Assembly: GCA_026018925.1 (NCBI GenBank)
Contig: JAKSZU010000003.1
Span: 185,473,505-185,537,504, forward strand
Length of the DNA: 64,000 nucleotides
DNA from: Tupaia tana
Lineage: Eukaryota; Chordata; Mammalia; Scandentia; Tupaiidae
Direction of reading: 5' to 3'
Position 1 is the first letter of the stretch. Each line of letters begins with the position of its first letter. The notes under the pieces are model-generated. The model searched no databases and had not been told where the DNA came from. It saw only the letters and a list, made by a program, of their open reading frames with translations. Both the position numbers and the translations under genes were made by a program. Positions 1 through 11,707 of this stretch are shown here, in pieces.

Positions 1-865
1 CCCCAAATGTGGTTTAAATGATTAATAATGGGAAAAATATTTCAGAAGGTCTTCAAAACCTCATCTCCAACATCAGACAACATAAGACAGCTTAATTCTT
101 TGTGTGACCCATGGTCTTCACTTTATTCTATTCTCTCCAATAGCCCATGCACATTCTGTTCTGGAACATATGGGCCTTAAAAATGCATTAAATCCCAAAG
201 TTTGTAAGAGCACTCTATGTGTTGTGCCTGCTTTCTTTTCTTCTGTCATCTTTATAGCACAGGGTTACCTGAATCCTAGGATATTCCTTATAAACACACA
301 CAAAAGGAGAATAAAATATCATCTTATTTTCAGTTATATTCACCACATAATGAGATGCAAAGAACATTTTCAGTTCTGCATTTAGAGAACGTTCAGGTAA
401 TTTTTCCCCCACGTATCATTAGCTCAGGTCATTTAAACTGCCAGATATTAATGAGCTGCATAAAGATGCAGTTTGGCCAGGGAAGGTTTTAAGTTGTTTC
501 ACAAACAACAGAAGCTATACCACAGGGTTCTCATCTCCAAAGAATGAATCTACCAAACAGCTCTGTGTTCCTATTATGAAAATCAGGCAGCCAGCAGAGA
601 GTAAAGGTAAAGGGCATCAAGGGCACCTGGTGAGACTTTGGCCACCCAAATTACTCCCTGCTTCCTGCAATTTATCAGCTGAGAAGGCACTGCAACCCAG
701 GAGTTAGGAGAGTTATTTTTATCAGCCCTTGAAAGTTGGGTTGGAGGATGACCTGAAAAGTGTGAGCACTATGCCCAGCATCATCCACTACCTAGGACAG
801 TCTGGCTTAACTCTCCATTGAACACTATCATGGAATTTCAGCACTGCAGGAAACTAGGGATTTAT
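1..865. other. Unique non-coding DNA
   Basis: AT-rich single-copy-looking sequence. No repeat family, exon-like frame or RNA gene was recognised. Short open frames overlap on both strands and end at frequent stops. Confidence 0.5.
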
Positions 866-1010
866 TTATCCAAGGTCCTTATTTAAAGATGAGAAAACAA
901 GAGCAAAAAGAGGAAAAGTGACTTGTCCACAGTTGGCTAATGTGACTGAGCAAGAGCTGGAATTCAGCTGTGATTTCAAGCCAGAGCTCTTCCTTCTAAT
1001 CCCCTCCTTA
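866..1010 (-). repeat. MIR SINE fragment
   Basis: Reads like the antisense MIR core: a block resembling 'aagatgagaaaacaag', then 'gtgacttgtccacagt', then a decayed antisense tRNA-like part. MIR is an ancient tRNA-derived SINE of all mammals, so this is old background sequence. Boundaries are approximate. Confidence 0.6.
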
Positions 1011-1804
1011 AATCGTGGGCTTAGCAGTGCTCCGTGCACACTCATAGTCACATGCACATATTCCTCACACTTAAACAAAGCCAGGCTCTCAGAATTGAGG
1101 AGTCAGCCAAAAAAACCACCCATTCTGGGTTATTAAATAGGAGGGGAAGATTTTTAAGACAAAAAAACTGTGAGAATTCATGTGATTCCCTTCCAATTTG
1201 CATTAATTTCCAACCTCTGTTCGCTCCTCTAGAGACCATCGTGGGAGGTGTGGGATTTCTGGTTTTAATCTTCACCCTTGCATGGGTGGTTCAACATAAG
1301 CAAGATCATAAGTGTAATACACCACATTAACAGAAAGAAAGATAAAAACCATATGATCATTTCAATTGATGCAGAGAAAGCATTTGATAAAATACAACAT
1401 CCTTTTATGATTAAGACCCTCAGTAAGATTGGTATGGAAGGGTCATTTCTCAACACAATGAAAGCCATATATAAAAAAACATACAGCTAACATCATACTG
1501 AATGGGGAAAGCTAAAAGCTTTTCCACTAAAAACAGGTACTAGGCAAGGCTGCCCACTTTCTCCACTGCTCTTTAATATAGTACTGGAAGTCTTAGCTAA
1601 TGCAATCAGAGAAGAGAACAATACAAAAAGCATTCAAATAGGCAAAGAAGAGTTGAAAATATATTTATGGATGACATGATGGTATACTTAGAAGACCCAA
1701 AAATCTCCATGAAAAAACTTCTTGAAGTAATAAGTGAATACAGTAAAGGGGCAGGATACAAAATCAACATCCAAAATTCTATAGCATTTCTATATATGAA
1801 CTAG

Positions 1805-2302
1805 TTGAACGAAGTAGAGCTGAAGAAAGGAATCCCTTTTACCATAGCCACAGGATGCATAAGATACCTAGGGATAAACCTAACTAAGGAAGTCAAAGAC
1901 CTTTATAAAGAAAACTATGAAAATCTTAAAAAAGATATTGAAAGTGACATAAAAAAGTGGAAGGACATCCCATGTTCCTGGGTCGGAAGATTTAACATAA
2001 TCAAAATGGCAATTCTACCCAAATTAATCTACATGTTTAATGTGATTCCAATCAAAATACCAGAAATATTCTTCACAGATCTAGAAAAGACAACCATAGA
2101 ATTTGTCTGGAATCATAAAAGACCTTATATTGCAAAAGCAATCCTGTGCAAGAAGAATGGAGTAGGAGGCATATCACTCCCTGATCCCAAGATATACTAT
2201 AAAGATATGATCATCAAAACAGCATGGTATTGGCACAAAAACAGACATGTGGACCAATGGAATAGAAATAACTCCCAAAGCTTACAGCCAGCTGACTTTT
2301 GA
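1805..2302 (+). pseudogene. L1 ORF2 remnant, region after the RT core
   Basis: Longest open stretch (165 codons) of the broken L1 ORF2. It contains [20 protein letters not shown], then [20 protein letters not shown], then [16 protein letters not shown], the part of ORF2p between the polymerase core and the C-terminal domain. The frame opens only because upstream frameshifts end at 1803 and it stops in TGA at 2300-2302. Protein function is not expected. Confidence 0.88.
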
Positions 2303-2536
2303 CAAAGGCTATCAGTCAAGCCATTGAGAAAAGAAAAACCTCTTCAGTAAATGGTGCTGGAAAAACTGGGTATCCACCTGCAGAAAGAAGAAACTGAACC
2401 CCCATCTCTCACCATTAACAACAATCAACTCAAAATGGAGCAAAGATCTGAACATAAGACCTCAAACAATAAAACTACTGTTGGAAAATGCTGGGGAAAC
2501 TCTGGGAGACATTGGAGCAGGCAAAGACTTCCTTAG

Positions 2537-2843
2537 GTTTTTGGGTTTTTTTTTTTTGGTTTTTTTTTTTTTTGTTTGTTTGTTTTTTTTGAGAGAGGTT
2601 TTTGCTATTGGGCGCATGCACTCACCAGACAGACAGAGAGAGAGACAGAGACAGAAAGCGAGAAATCACCCCCCAGGGGAAATGGCCACGCTGCAATCCC
2701 TTCTCCTCCATTCTCCCCTCGGGATCTTGGGCACACACACACAAGCGCCTGGTGTGAGTTTAAGCCACCGGGTCTGGGACTCGAACCACGGTAGACTACA
2801 TGGGAGTCCAGCAACATAGCCATTACACCAACTGTTGGTCCCT
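2537..2843 (-). mobile_element. tRNA-derived SINE nested in L1
   Basis: Young SINE family in antisense. Its T-rich start is the poly(A) tail, followed by a reversed GAGAGGTTTTTGCTAT end motif, the pyrimidine-rich body (read as GACAGAGAGAGAGACAG), and the tRNA-like head ending GGTCCC. It interrupts the L1 ORF2 codons for GKDFL. The flanks AAGACTTCCTTA (2524-2535) and AAGACTTCTTA (2844-2854) are the target duplication. The SINE must be younger than the host L1. Confidence 0.88.
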
Positions 2844-3177
2844 AAGACTTCTTAAATAAGGCTCCCAAAGCACAGGCAATAATCCCTAAAATAGACAAGT
2901 GGGACTATATCAGACTAAGAAGTTTCTGCACAGCAAAGGACAGAATAACAAGTGTGAACTGACAACCCTCAGAATAGGAGAATATTTTTGTTAAATATGC
3001 CCCAGACAAGGGACTGATAACCAGAATACACAGGGAACTCAAGCACCTTATGAGAAAAAAAAAATTAACCCAGTTAAAAGATAGGAAAATGAGCTGAACA
3101 AAAATCTCTCTAAGGAAGACATACAAACAGCCAAAAAACATATAAGGAAATGCTCAACATCCCTCATCATAAGGAAG

Positions 3178-3599
3178 ATGCAGATAAAAACCACAATGAG
3201 ATACCACCTAACCCCTGTCAGAATGGCAAAGATGAAGAATATAAAAAGTGATAAGTGTTGGCGGGGATGTGGTGAAAAGGGAACCCTCCTACAGTGTTGG
3301 TGGGAATGTAAACTAGTTCAACCACTGTGGAGAACAATATGGAGGTTCCTCAAAGATCTACAAATAGAACTACCATTTGATCCAGCAATCCACTTTTGGG
3401 TATTTACCCAAAAGACAGGAGAACGCTCAGTCAGAAAAGTGCTTGCACGTCATTGTGTATTGCAGCATTATTCACAATTGCCAAGACACGGAACCAACCT
3501 AAATGTCCACAAACTGATGAACGGATTGAAAATGTGTGGCATATATACTCTATGGAATACTACTCAGCCATAAAAAAACAAGATCCTGGCATTTGATAG
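3178..3599 (+). pseudogene. L1 ORF2 C-terminal remnant
   Basis: Encodes [20 protein letters not shown], then the cysteine-rich [20 protein letters not shown], then [16 protein letters not shown], the conserved L1 ORF2p C-terminus. A frameshift near 3400 moves the rest ([30 protein letters not shown]) to another frame, stopping at about 3597. Only a broken ORF2 end is present. Confidence 0.88.
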
Positions 3600-4274
3600 A
3601 AAGTGGTCAAATATGGAAGATCTATTGCTGAGTGAAGTAAGCCAGGCTATGAAAGAAAGATATTGTATGTATCCACTTAATATATATCAACTATCTGCAC
3701 TCTATGGTAGAGAATAAAACATTGGAGGACATAAAAGCAGTGAAAATACTTAACTAGGATAAGACAGTGTGGAATGCGGGGGCGGGGGGAGAGAAGAGGA
3801 TAGAGAAAGATAGAAAGAGAACAAATAGAGAGGCATGACCTTAGTAGGACACAGATATGGTTTATTACCTGTTGATGATGACGTGTATAATATTCTCAAC
3901 TGGATTGGTCTGAGAAATATTTCATTCTGGGTAAAGTCTTTTTACAAGCAAAATGAGAAATAGTGATTGACTGGTTAAAAAAATAATTGGAATAATAATA
4001 ATAATGATCAGGAAAAACAATTGAAAAGATATTGGATGATGAAGTGGGGATTTTAATGTCTCTGTACTGACTGACATGTATGGTATTCCTTCTGGAAAAA
4101 GAAATGTAATACACTGTAAAGTTATATGCAATTCAATGTAATATAAACAAGATTATGATGATAATGAATTAATTTTAAAAAATCATCACCCTTGCATGCA
4201 CCTGTAAATATTCCTAAGGTCATTGCAAATGCTCCACTTCTGAAAAAAAATTTAGATTATTCTTTCTGCACAGA

Positions 4275-4407
4275 AAGGAAAAGGAGAGAGGAAGAAAGAA
4301 ATAATGAAGGGAGTAAGAGAAGAAGAAAGGGAAGAAAGGAGGGAGGGAGGCATAGAGGAAGGAAGGAAGAAAAGAAACAAAGAAAATGTAAAAAAAAAAA
4401 AAAAAAA
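4275..4407 (+). repeat. Purine-rich GGAA/GAAA tract and A-run
   Basis: Imperfect GGAAGAAA-type purine repeat ending in about 17 A residues near 4391-4407. Overlapping lysine/arginine-rich or phenylalanine-rich frames here are products of simple sequence. Confidence 0.8.
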
Positions 4408-4889
4408 TCCACAAAGAATATTGTTTCTGTTTATGAAGTGGTAAGAACTCTTCAAGATCACATCCTTATAGAAGCCCTGACAAAATTGTCTTCCCATCTA
4501 TTCCCTGTGCAGCATGAGCTGCTTCCAGCCAAGGCTCCCCAATGCCACAAGTCAAGGCATCAAGGCCACGCTTCTTCAGGAAGAGGCCCAGGAAGACCCC
4601 ATCCACCTTGAGCTATTGGAGCTCTGGCCATGAGTCAGCCAGGCGGGGGCAGCACACTCTCCTTCTCAGGAAGCCTGGAGTGCTTATGGAAACTTTGTTT
4701 TCTGTGTATTTTAGTGATCAGTTTTAGATCCAAATTCAAGAACCAAATTATTTGTGGCAGGGAATCTAATCAAAAGACATAAGGATTAACATTTGGAATT
4801 GTGCAAATATTTGCTGTTAGGATAAATTATATTACTGGTGCCCACTTTCAAAAATCAAAAACTAAAGCTTAAGCCCACACAGTTCTAAT

Positions 4890-5290
4890 TTCCAGCATTC
4901 ATTCAATAATTAAACAAATATTTATTGAGTGTCTACTTTAATCCAACCACTTATTCCAGTTACTGGAAATGCAGAGGGACATAGACAAAAATTTCTGCTC
5001 TCACAGACTTTACATTCTAGTAGAGGTGACAAATAATATACAAGATAAATAAGCAAAATGCATAGTTGCTAGACAGTGACAAGGTCTGATGACAAGAAAT
5101 AAATCAGGAAAGAGGGAAATGAGAAGGAACGTTTGACTAAAGACCAGAGAAAGTGGGAACTGAGACATGCAGATATTGTGGAAAGGCTATCACAGGCAAA
5201 GGGAACAGCAAGTGCAAAATCTCTCAGACTGGGCTAATCCTGGTGTGTTCCAGAAAAACAAGTGTAGCTGAAACAGAGAAAAATGGAGTA
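4890..5290. repeat. Ancient dispersed repeat fragment, class unresolved
   Basis: Carries the order 'atttattgagtgtctac', 'cagactttacattctagt', 'gcaaagggaacagcaagtgc', which I recognise from ancient mammalian repeats. Related pieces recur in this window near 7650, 8270, 17.1, 17.8, 20.1, 33.0, 34.2, 53.9 and 58.1 kb. I cannot name the family with certainty. Confidence 0.45.
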
Positions 5291-5719
5291 GGAAAGAGTA
5301 ATAAGAGATAAAAACAAACAAACAAAAAATACAGGAAGCCAGATCATTTCAATGTCCTTATTTCTAAAATGATGAAGATCAGGTGAGATTAAAAAATAAA
5401 AAAATAAATTAAAAAAAAAAAAGCCGAAAACAAACAAACCTGAAAGATTGTAGTACCGATTAAACTGGTTTGTATAGATTGCCTGTAGTGGTATTGAACA
5501 CTAGGAGATCCTGAATTCCAATCCCAGTCACTTTTCATCTCTCCGTTTACAATTTACTCCACCTTGTGCCCCTCTTCCCCAGCCTCCTGGTGTCCTAACC
5601 TATCTCCAATCCTCTCCAACATCATCCCTCCACCCTCCCCACAGAAAAGCTGCTCTCCTTTGGAGCTGTCACTTGGGAAAAGATATAAAAAATGGTTCAC
5701 ACCACAGTGATAATCATCT

Positions 5720-5945
5720 CCTACATTTTGATGGGCTTTACACATTCCAAAAGACTTTGGTTTGCATTGGCTCATTAGATTCTCAAAACATCCCTGTCAG
5801 ATAGGAAGAACTAAAGAAGCACCATTCAAAGGTTAAGTAACCTATCTAAAGTCATACAGCTAATCAATGGCATAAAAAAAAGAGTGGAATTCAAGTCTTT
5901 CAGTTTCAGTCTGGACTCTCACTTTAAGGACTATCACAACAGAAT
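5720..5945 (-). repeat. MIR SINE fragment
   Basis: Antisense MIR pattern: 'ttaagtaacctatctaaagt' for the core and 'catacagctaatcaatggca', followed by a decayed antisense head. Old and non-coding. Confidence 0.65.
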
Positions 5946-7306
5946 GCCTCCACTTCCTAGAGCTCTGTAAAGCTATTGGAAACACCAGTCTTGGCATGAA
6001 TAAAGAGCAGTAACCTACATCAGACACGTCAGGCAGTGAGACTGGGCCAGCAGCTGACCAGCTACTGTGTTCTCACACAGCTGGTACCCCTTGGTCATGG
6101 AGAAGGCTTGATGGTGAATTTAATTGAATGAACAAGGAAAATGGAATCGCAAAGCAAAGCCTAGTGCTCAGATGAGCAAGATTTTTATTAATTCCCTGAA
6201 ACATCATTTTTCCTCCTGGTTATAAGCACAGCCTTCCCACTCCCAGACTGTCATGTAGCTGAGTTCAGCAAAAGCCAAGGAGAGAGAAAAATAAAGTCAT
6301 GAAGTGTACTCCAGCCCAGGAGAGTCCTCACTCATAGTCCAGAGTTGGCTGCGGGCCAATGTGCTTAAGAAAGAGTATGAAACTCTAAGGTGTTTCCTCA
6401 AGAGGAGGATAACCTTTAACTCAAGTATATCTTCATTTATCCCTAAAAGAGCCCATTATTTTGAAGAGAATAAGATGATTGCATAGCCTTGGCTATTTTT
6501 CTCTATGCAATCAGTCATTTTACAAATGGGTGCTGATTGGTAGTGAAGCAATATGAAAGTAAAAATGATACGTCCACCCTGTATGCACAAGAGGACCACC
6601 CTCTGGCCATGCTCCTACCACAGGCAAGGAATCTGGGAGTCCATGAGGCCAAGGAGACATGACCACCCAAGTCTGCACTGAACATGCTCTGATAGTTGGG
6701 GCCTCAATATCTCCTGCTTAAATACCCACAGTCTGCCTCATCCTCCCCAGAGGGGACTCCACCCCCAGTGTGCACACCACAGGCCTAAGGATGGCTGTTT
6801 GCAAGTTGCCAGTCGAGCCCCAAGGTGCAGGCTGGGTGGTGCCGTGTAAGCTGTATGAAATCAGGGAAGAGACAGGGTGGGAAGAGATAGGGTGAGCTGC
6901 AGGCCAGGGCTTCCATTTGCACTCTTGCGTGAACCCTACAGATGTTAAAGGTGGTCTTCATGACAATTGATAACTCAGGCTCCATCTCCTTCCCTATTCC
7001 TGCCTCTTCTTGATGACTTCGTCATCTTCGTGGACCACCCAGCCTCAGCCTCAGCCTCACGGTGCTTTCACTTACTCATTCTCATTGCCTTCTTCTTTCT
7101 GAGCATTGGTAAATTTTGGCCACAATCCTCATCTTGTAATTACCAGAAATTTTCTCTCCTCGATATTCTTCACCTTTAGAAACCTACTCCGTGACTTCCT
7201 CTCTATTCTCCTATCTTTCTCAAGCATGTCCTTCTGGAGCATGCCTTATGCATGCTAAGCCTTATGCACATACCGTGCCCTGCCTGATACACCCTTCTCA
7301 GCTCTT
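5946..7306. other. Unique non-coding DNA
   Basis: No repeat class recognised over about 1.3 kb. The 6600-7060 part is GC-richer. Frames of 60-70 codons occur on both strands, but none has a recognisable domain or splice context. Confidence 0.45.
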
Positions 7307-7625
7307 AAAACACAGCTCAAGGGACCAGCAGTTAGCATAATGGCTATGTCGCTGGACTCCCATGTAGTTGACTGCAGTTTGAGTCCCAGACGCAGTGGCT
7401 TGAACTCACACCGGGTGCGTGTGCATGCGTGCCCAAGATCCTGATAGGAGAATGGAGGAGAAGGGATTGTGGCATGTCCATCCCCCCTGGGCAGTGATTT
7501 CTCATTTTCTATCTCTCTGTCTCTCTCTGTTTTTCTGGCAAGCATACGTGCCCTATAGCAAAAACCTCTCCCCCCCCCAAAAAAAAAAAAAAAAAAACAA
7601 CAACAACAACAAAAAAACACAGCTC
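7307..7625 (+). mobile_element. tRNA-derived SINE with target duplication
   Basis: Full-length young SINE. The head GGGACCAGCAGTTAGCATAA starts at 7321, the body follows, and CCCTATAGCAAAAACCTCTC ends at 7570 before an A/C-rich tail. The duplicated target is AAAACACAGCTC at 7307-7318 and 7614-7625. Confidence 0.9.
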
Positions 7626-7649
7626 TAACATCACTTTTCATTCAACATA

Positions 7650-7880
7650 CCTTAATTAAGCACCTACTAGGAAGCACACACTCTGTAGACAGTGGAATTT
7701 CAAAAATTAATAAAGTGTCTTCCTTCCCTCCCAGACACTAGCTCAGGAAATGAACAAGTAAACATATAATTCCGTCTCTGTGGTCATTTAAACAATTTAA
7801 ACAAGCTACTGTGGAAACACAGAGGTTTTACTACACTCAATCAAATCAGGTGGGGCTTTGTGCCCAGTAAAATAGGACAC
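7650..7880. repeat. Ancient dispersed repeat fragment, class unresolved
   Basis: Motif 'ttaattaagcacctactagg' followed by 'acaagtaaacatataatt' resembles the same old family as 4890-5290. Divergent, boundaries uncertain. Confidence 0.35.
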
Positions 7881-7903
7881 CTGCCTGGAGTTTATGTATT
7901 TTT

Positions 7904-7908
<5 letters not shown>

Positions 7909-7942
<34 letters not shown>

Positions 7943-7990
7943 CCTAATTTAGAATGGATATATCCAAAGGGTATACACACACACACACAT
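7909..7990 (+). repeat. GT microsatellite, unique insert, CA microsatellite
   Basis: About 16 GT units (7909-7940), a 34-bp insert, then a short CA run (7974-7989). The insert 7941-7973 is nearly identical to 9215-9247. Confidence 0.9.
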
Positions 7991-8069
7991 ATTGTAGGCA
8001 AAATAAGAACATTCCAATCTGATTTCTTCTACCTGATTATCATCCACTTGAGCAGAGTTTCTTCTTAGG

Positions 8070-8265
8070 AAATAAAGAAGCTAATATTAGTTCAGTTCTT
8101 GCTATGCCCAATGTCTGTTTGGCTCTACGCTGTGATTCAGATATGCAGTTCAATGATGCTGTAAGGCAAGGATTTATATGCTATCCAATTTTACAGATGC
8201 AAAGACAGAAGTTGAAAAAACTACCCAACATTACATGGCTGGTGAGTGGCCAAAACAGGATTCTC
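8070..8265 (-). repeat. MIR SINE fragment
   Basis: Antisense MIR pattern: 'ccaattttacagatgcaaag', then 'cattacatggctggtgagtg' matching the core's antisense 'cacacagctagtaagtgg'. Confidence 0.6.
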
Positions 8266-8269
8266 TCAT

Positions 8270-8560
8270 TCTTTCATTCATTCATTTAATAGTCATTGAG
8301 CTCATAGTACGTGCTAGATCTTAAGGACATATACACTATGGACCTCATGGACATATACACTAAATATATACACACACACAATAGCAGACATATACCATAG
8401 ACAAGGTAGCCACTACCCAGATGGAGCTTGCATTGTAGTGAAGAAGGCAGACAATAACTAAATCAAGAAAGAAGAAATGTAACATATCAGGACAGTGCTA
8501 TGAACAAATAGAGGAATTAAATCAGGAAGATCTGGGAAGAGGGTGGAGAGGATGGTCAAG
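8270..8560. repeat. Ancient dispersed repeat fragment, class unresolved
   Basis: Begins with repeated 'attcattcatttaatagt', with 'gatggagcttgcattgtagt' in the middle. Same old family as 4890-5290. A partly duplicated 'atggac.tcatggacatatacac' segment and a CA run lie inside it. Confidence 0.4.
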
Positions 8561-9099
8561 GATCCATCTAGTTGCAAAGTGCAGCTCTTTTCCACCATTC
8601 CTTCTGTCCCTTCAGGGCACCCCTGCAGTTCATCTGGCAACCAATTCTGACTCCATGTATCCTACTACTTAACTCCAAGCCCAGTAAATGTTAACAAAGC
8701 TTACTATCTAACGATGCTCAGATTTTTTCCTAACACGCTGAAGAATTCATAATATGTTTCACACTTCAACAAACTAAAAAGGTGCCTGAACTGATGTGTG
8801 ACCAAAGTGGGAGGGCTCATGGGGAAGGGAAGTTCATGATGAATATACATTTTGTTAACTGAGGATGAACTAGCTAGGTCACAGTGATCTGCGGGCTCGT
8901 GAGTGTGCAGGTGCAGCCCCTACATGATATGATTTGAAGGAGGTTAAAGCTCACTCTTCCCCCACCTACTCCCTGAGCTCCTCTCCCCCTCACTGCTCCC
9001 TCACACCAAAACCAGAATCTCCTCCCTTTCCGTGTCCTACAACACCTGAAATTCTCACCCCATCAATCAAATGCACTATGGTGGGAAGAACATGAAAAC
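8561..9099. other. Unique non-coding DNA
   Basis: No recognised feature. A pyrimidine-rich stretch near 8955-9040 is the only compositional oddity. Confidence 0.4.
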
Positions 9100-9212
9100 A
9101 TACTCATAGACCTAGTTTGATATTTGAACTTCACCCTTCACTGGTCTTGTGACCTTGTAGAAATCAGTTAATGTCTAGGACTCTCAATTTCCACAACTGT
9201 TAGTTCAAGTAA
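9100..9212 (+). repeat. MIR SINE fragment
   Basis: Sense MIR core: 'ggtcttgtgaccttgtagaa' then 'aggactctcaatttccaca', matching the 'gtgaccttgggcaagt...cctcagtttcctca' order. Short and divergent. Confidence 0.5.
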
Positions 9213-9249
9213 ATATCCTAATTTAGAAAGGATATATCCAAAGGGTACT

Positions 9250-9849
9250 GTAAATCAGAGAGCATGAAAGAATACCAAAAACTGCCCAAATGTGATGAAT
9301 ATTGGTCCAATTGAAATGCAAATGTTGCTTGGAAAAAGTACCCAACTAATGTGATTTAATTAGCCACGCCTTAGGAAGTGGGGCACGCAAGGGTGTCTAC
9401 GATATAAAGGAGAGTTAGGTGTTGGACAGCCAGAGTTTACCCATGTGGAGTTAAGGCTGGCTGGGAATTCCAACAGGCAGCATTAGAGCTTTGTGCACAT
9501 GGGTGCTCAAGAAAAAACAGTCAAACAGAATAAAGAAGCACTGAAGAGCAATCCAGCCTACCCGGCATGACTTAGACCTCTTCGGTACCAGAGCATGGCC
9601 CACGAGAAAGCCAGGGCTCAGGAACAGGCTAAACCATCTAGGTTTAGGTAAGTCTATACTATGATGTTCATGCAATGACAAATTCACCTAACAACCTTAT
9701 CAGAACGTACTCCATTGTCAAGCAAAGAATTACACACCTATCTTATGTGATAGAGACTATTATCATTTTATGGGGCTGACATCACATATGCAGTCCATTG
9801 TTGACAAATGTACTTAGTGGTGCATGACTGTAAGTTTTAGTTTTTAGAA
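9250..9849. other. Unique non-coding DNA
   Basis: Nothing recognised. Open frames near 9451-9687 have no family resemblance. Confidence 0.4.
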
Positions 9850-10044
9850 GTTAAAACTATAGACTTCTTAAGTGAAACAGAAAATTATCTTCATGACATT
9901 TGCTAGGCCAAGATTTCCTAGACAGGACCCTAAAAGAATTCATCATTTTTTAAAAATGAATAAATGGGACTTAATAAAAATGAAACATCTCTGCTAATTA
10001 AAAGACATTGTAAGAAAATGAAAAGACAAGTCAAAGCCTAAAAA

Positions 10045-10322
10045 AAAAATATTCTCATGACAGGGACTAACAGATGTCATAATGATTATGTTGCTACATT
10101 CCCACAAGGTCAACCATGGTTCAAGTCCCAGACATGACAGCTTGACACCAAGGCGCATGTGCGTGCATGCCCAAAATCACAAGAGGAGAATGGAGGAAAA
10201 GGGATTGACCCTTTGGAGGTGAATTCTTGCTTTCTGTCTCTATGTCTCTGTCTCTCTGGTGAACACACATGCCCTATAGAAAAAAAAATCTCTAAAAAAA
10301 TAATAAAAATATTCTCAAGACA
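10045..10322 (+). mobile_element. Diverged tRNA-derived SINE nested in old L1
   Basis: Head 'gggactaacagatgtcataa' from 10063, B-box-like GGTTCAAGTCC near 10119-10129, 'gccctata' near the end. An 18-bp target duplication, AAAAATATTCTCATGACA (10045-10062) and AAAAATATTCTCAAGACA (10305-10322), one mismatch, fixes the borders. Heavy substitution suggests an earlier wave than the 24307 copy. Confidence 0.85.
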
Positions 10323-10478
10323 TATATCTAACAAAGGACTCATATCCACAATACAAATAAACAATAAAAAGACAAATATTCCAAGAAATATTTAAAAATA
10401 AGGGCAAACCCATCTATCGTATGGCTCAACAACTCCACTTAGAATTATTTACGTGAGAATTGTTTTAAGTGCATCACA

Positions 10479-10770
10479 GGATCGGCCCTGTGGTGCAACA
10501 GTTCAGTGTGCACAGAGGAAGCTGAAGCCCGTGTCACTGAAGCCCACAGAGCTGACCAGGTTCCTAGTCCCAGCCTCAGAGCCTTGAAAAACCATACCAG
10601 GCACACATAAACATGCCCAGGATCCTGACAGGATGGAGAACCGGAGAAGGATTGCTTTGTGACAGGCCACACTGCAAGGTGCTTTCTATTAATATCTCTC
10701 TAGTGCTCACATCTCTGCATATGCACTGCTGGCTTAAACACACATGCACGCACACACACATACAGACAAG
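10479..10770 (+). mobile_element. Second-type tRNA-like SINE nested in old L1
   Basis: Head GGATCGGCCCTGTGGTGCAA, a 3' body with 'caggatcctgacaggatgga' and 'attgctttgtgacaggcca', and a CA-rich end. This body ('ggatcctgacaggatg...gaggaaagg-attg') marks a subfamily different from the GGGACCAGC type. It interrupts the same old L1. Confidence 0.7.
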
Positions 10771-11370
10771 ATATGTAAATAGCAGCCTCATTCATAACAG
10801 CCAAAAACTGGAGACGATCCAAATGCCCATCAAAAGGTGAGTGGAAAAGTACATGGTGGTATATTTATACAATGAAATACTACCGTATGGGATAAATTAC
10901 TGGTATACACAACAATGGTGAATGAATCTCAAAAACATTATATTAGGGGAATGAAGTCAGACACAAAAGAGTAAAAACTGTATGTATATACCATTTAAGA
11001 GCAGTTTAAACTAATATATATGTAATAGAAGTCTCAAAGTGGTTATCTCAGAGGTAGTGTTGACAGGGAAGAAAAAGTTTGTATCATAATGGAAGCTGCC
11101 TTGTGCCGTCTGTTTTACATGTGGTTACACGTGTCACCACTATCACACGTAATAGAATGAACACTTAAGATCTATGCATTTTATTGTGTACAAATTATAA
11201 CTAATTTTCTTAAATCCACTGAAGTCTAACTGTGTTTCCTGTAATGATTAGAAAATATAAAATGGGGAAGAAAACACTCAGGATAGCAATGAAAACTATA
11301 GGATACACAGTGGTATGTAAAACAAAAATGTTGAAGACTTTCACAGAGAAATTCATTAAAATGTATTGAG

Positions 11371-11639
11371 AAAGACCTAAGGAAGAGGGACCAGCACTTA
11401 GTGCAATGGCTATGTCGCTGGACTCCCACATAGTCGACCGCGGTTCGAGTCCTGGACCCGGTGGCTTAAAACTCACGCCAGGCACGTGTGCGTGCATGCC
11501 CAAGATCCCAAGAAGAGAATAGAGGAGAAGGGATTGCAGTGTGGCCATCCCCCCTGGGGGGTAATTTCTCACTTTCTGTCTCTCTGTCTTTCTCTGTCTG
11601 TTTGGCGAGCGCATGCGCCCTATGGCAAAAACCTCTCGA

Positions 11640-11707
<68 letters not shown>

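Larger units (their letters stand above)
1267..4198 (+). mobile_element. 5'-truncated L1 with target-site duplication
   Basis: An L1 LINE copy starting inside ORF2 and running through the 3' UTR. An 18-bp duplication brackets it: AATCTTCACCCTTGCATG at 1267-1284 and AATCATCACCCTTGCATG at 4181-4198, one mismatch. The element proper is therefore about 1285-4180. Visible ORF2 parts are the reverse-transcriptase segment ([35 protein letters not shown]), a degraded FMDD version of the catalytic FADD block near 1665, the [16 protein letters not shown] segment, and the C-terminal region with [18 protein letters not shown] near 3262-3320. ORF2 ends near 3597 and a 3' UTR follows. Frameshifts and stops are scattered through it and a SINE is inserted at 2537-2843, so it cannot make a working protein. 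The truncated start and long duplication are typical of target-primed reverse transcription. Confidence 0.93.
9850..11220 (+). mobile_element. Old L1 fragment (ORF2 3' end and 3' UTR)
   Basis: Degraded L1 in sense. Pieces translate to the ORF2 C-terminal order (QDFLDRTLKEFIIF; 'acaaaggactcatatccaca', as in NKGLISTIQ; 'caaatgcccatcaaaaggtg'), followed by 'gaaatactaccgta' and 'atgaagtcagacacaaaaga', then a 3' UTR to about 11220. Two SINEs are nested inside it (10063-10304 and 10479-10770). Many stops; it is far more decayed than the L1 at 1285. Confidence 0.75.
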
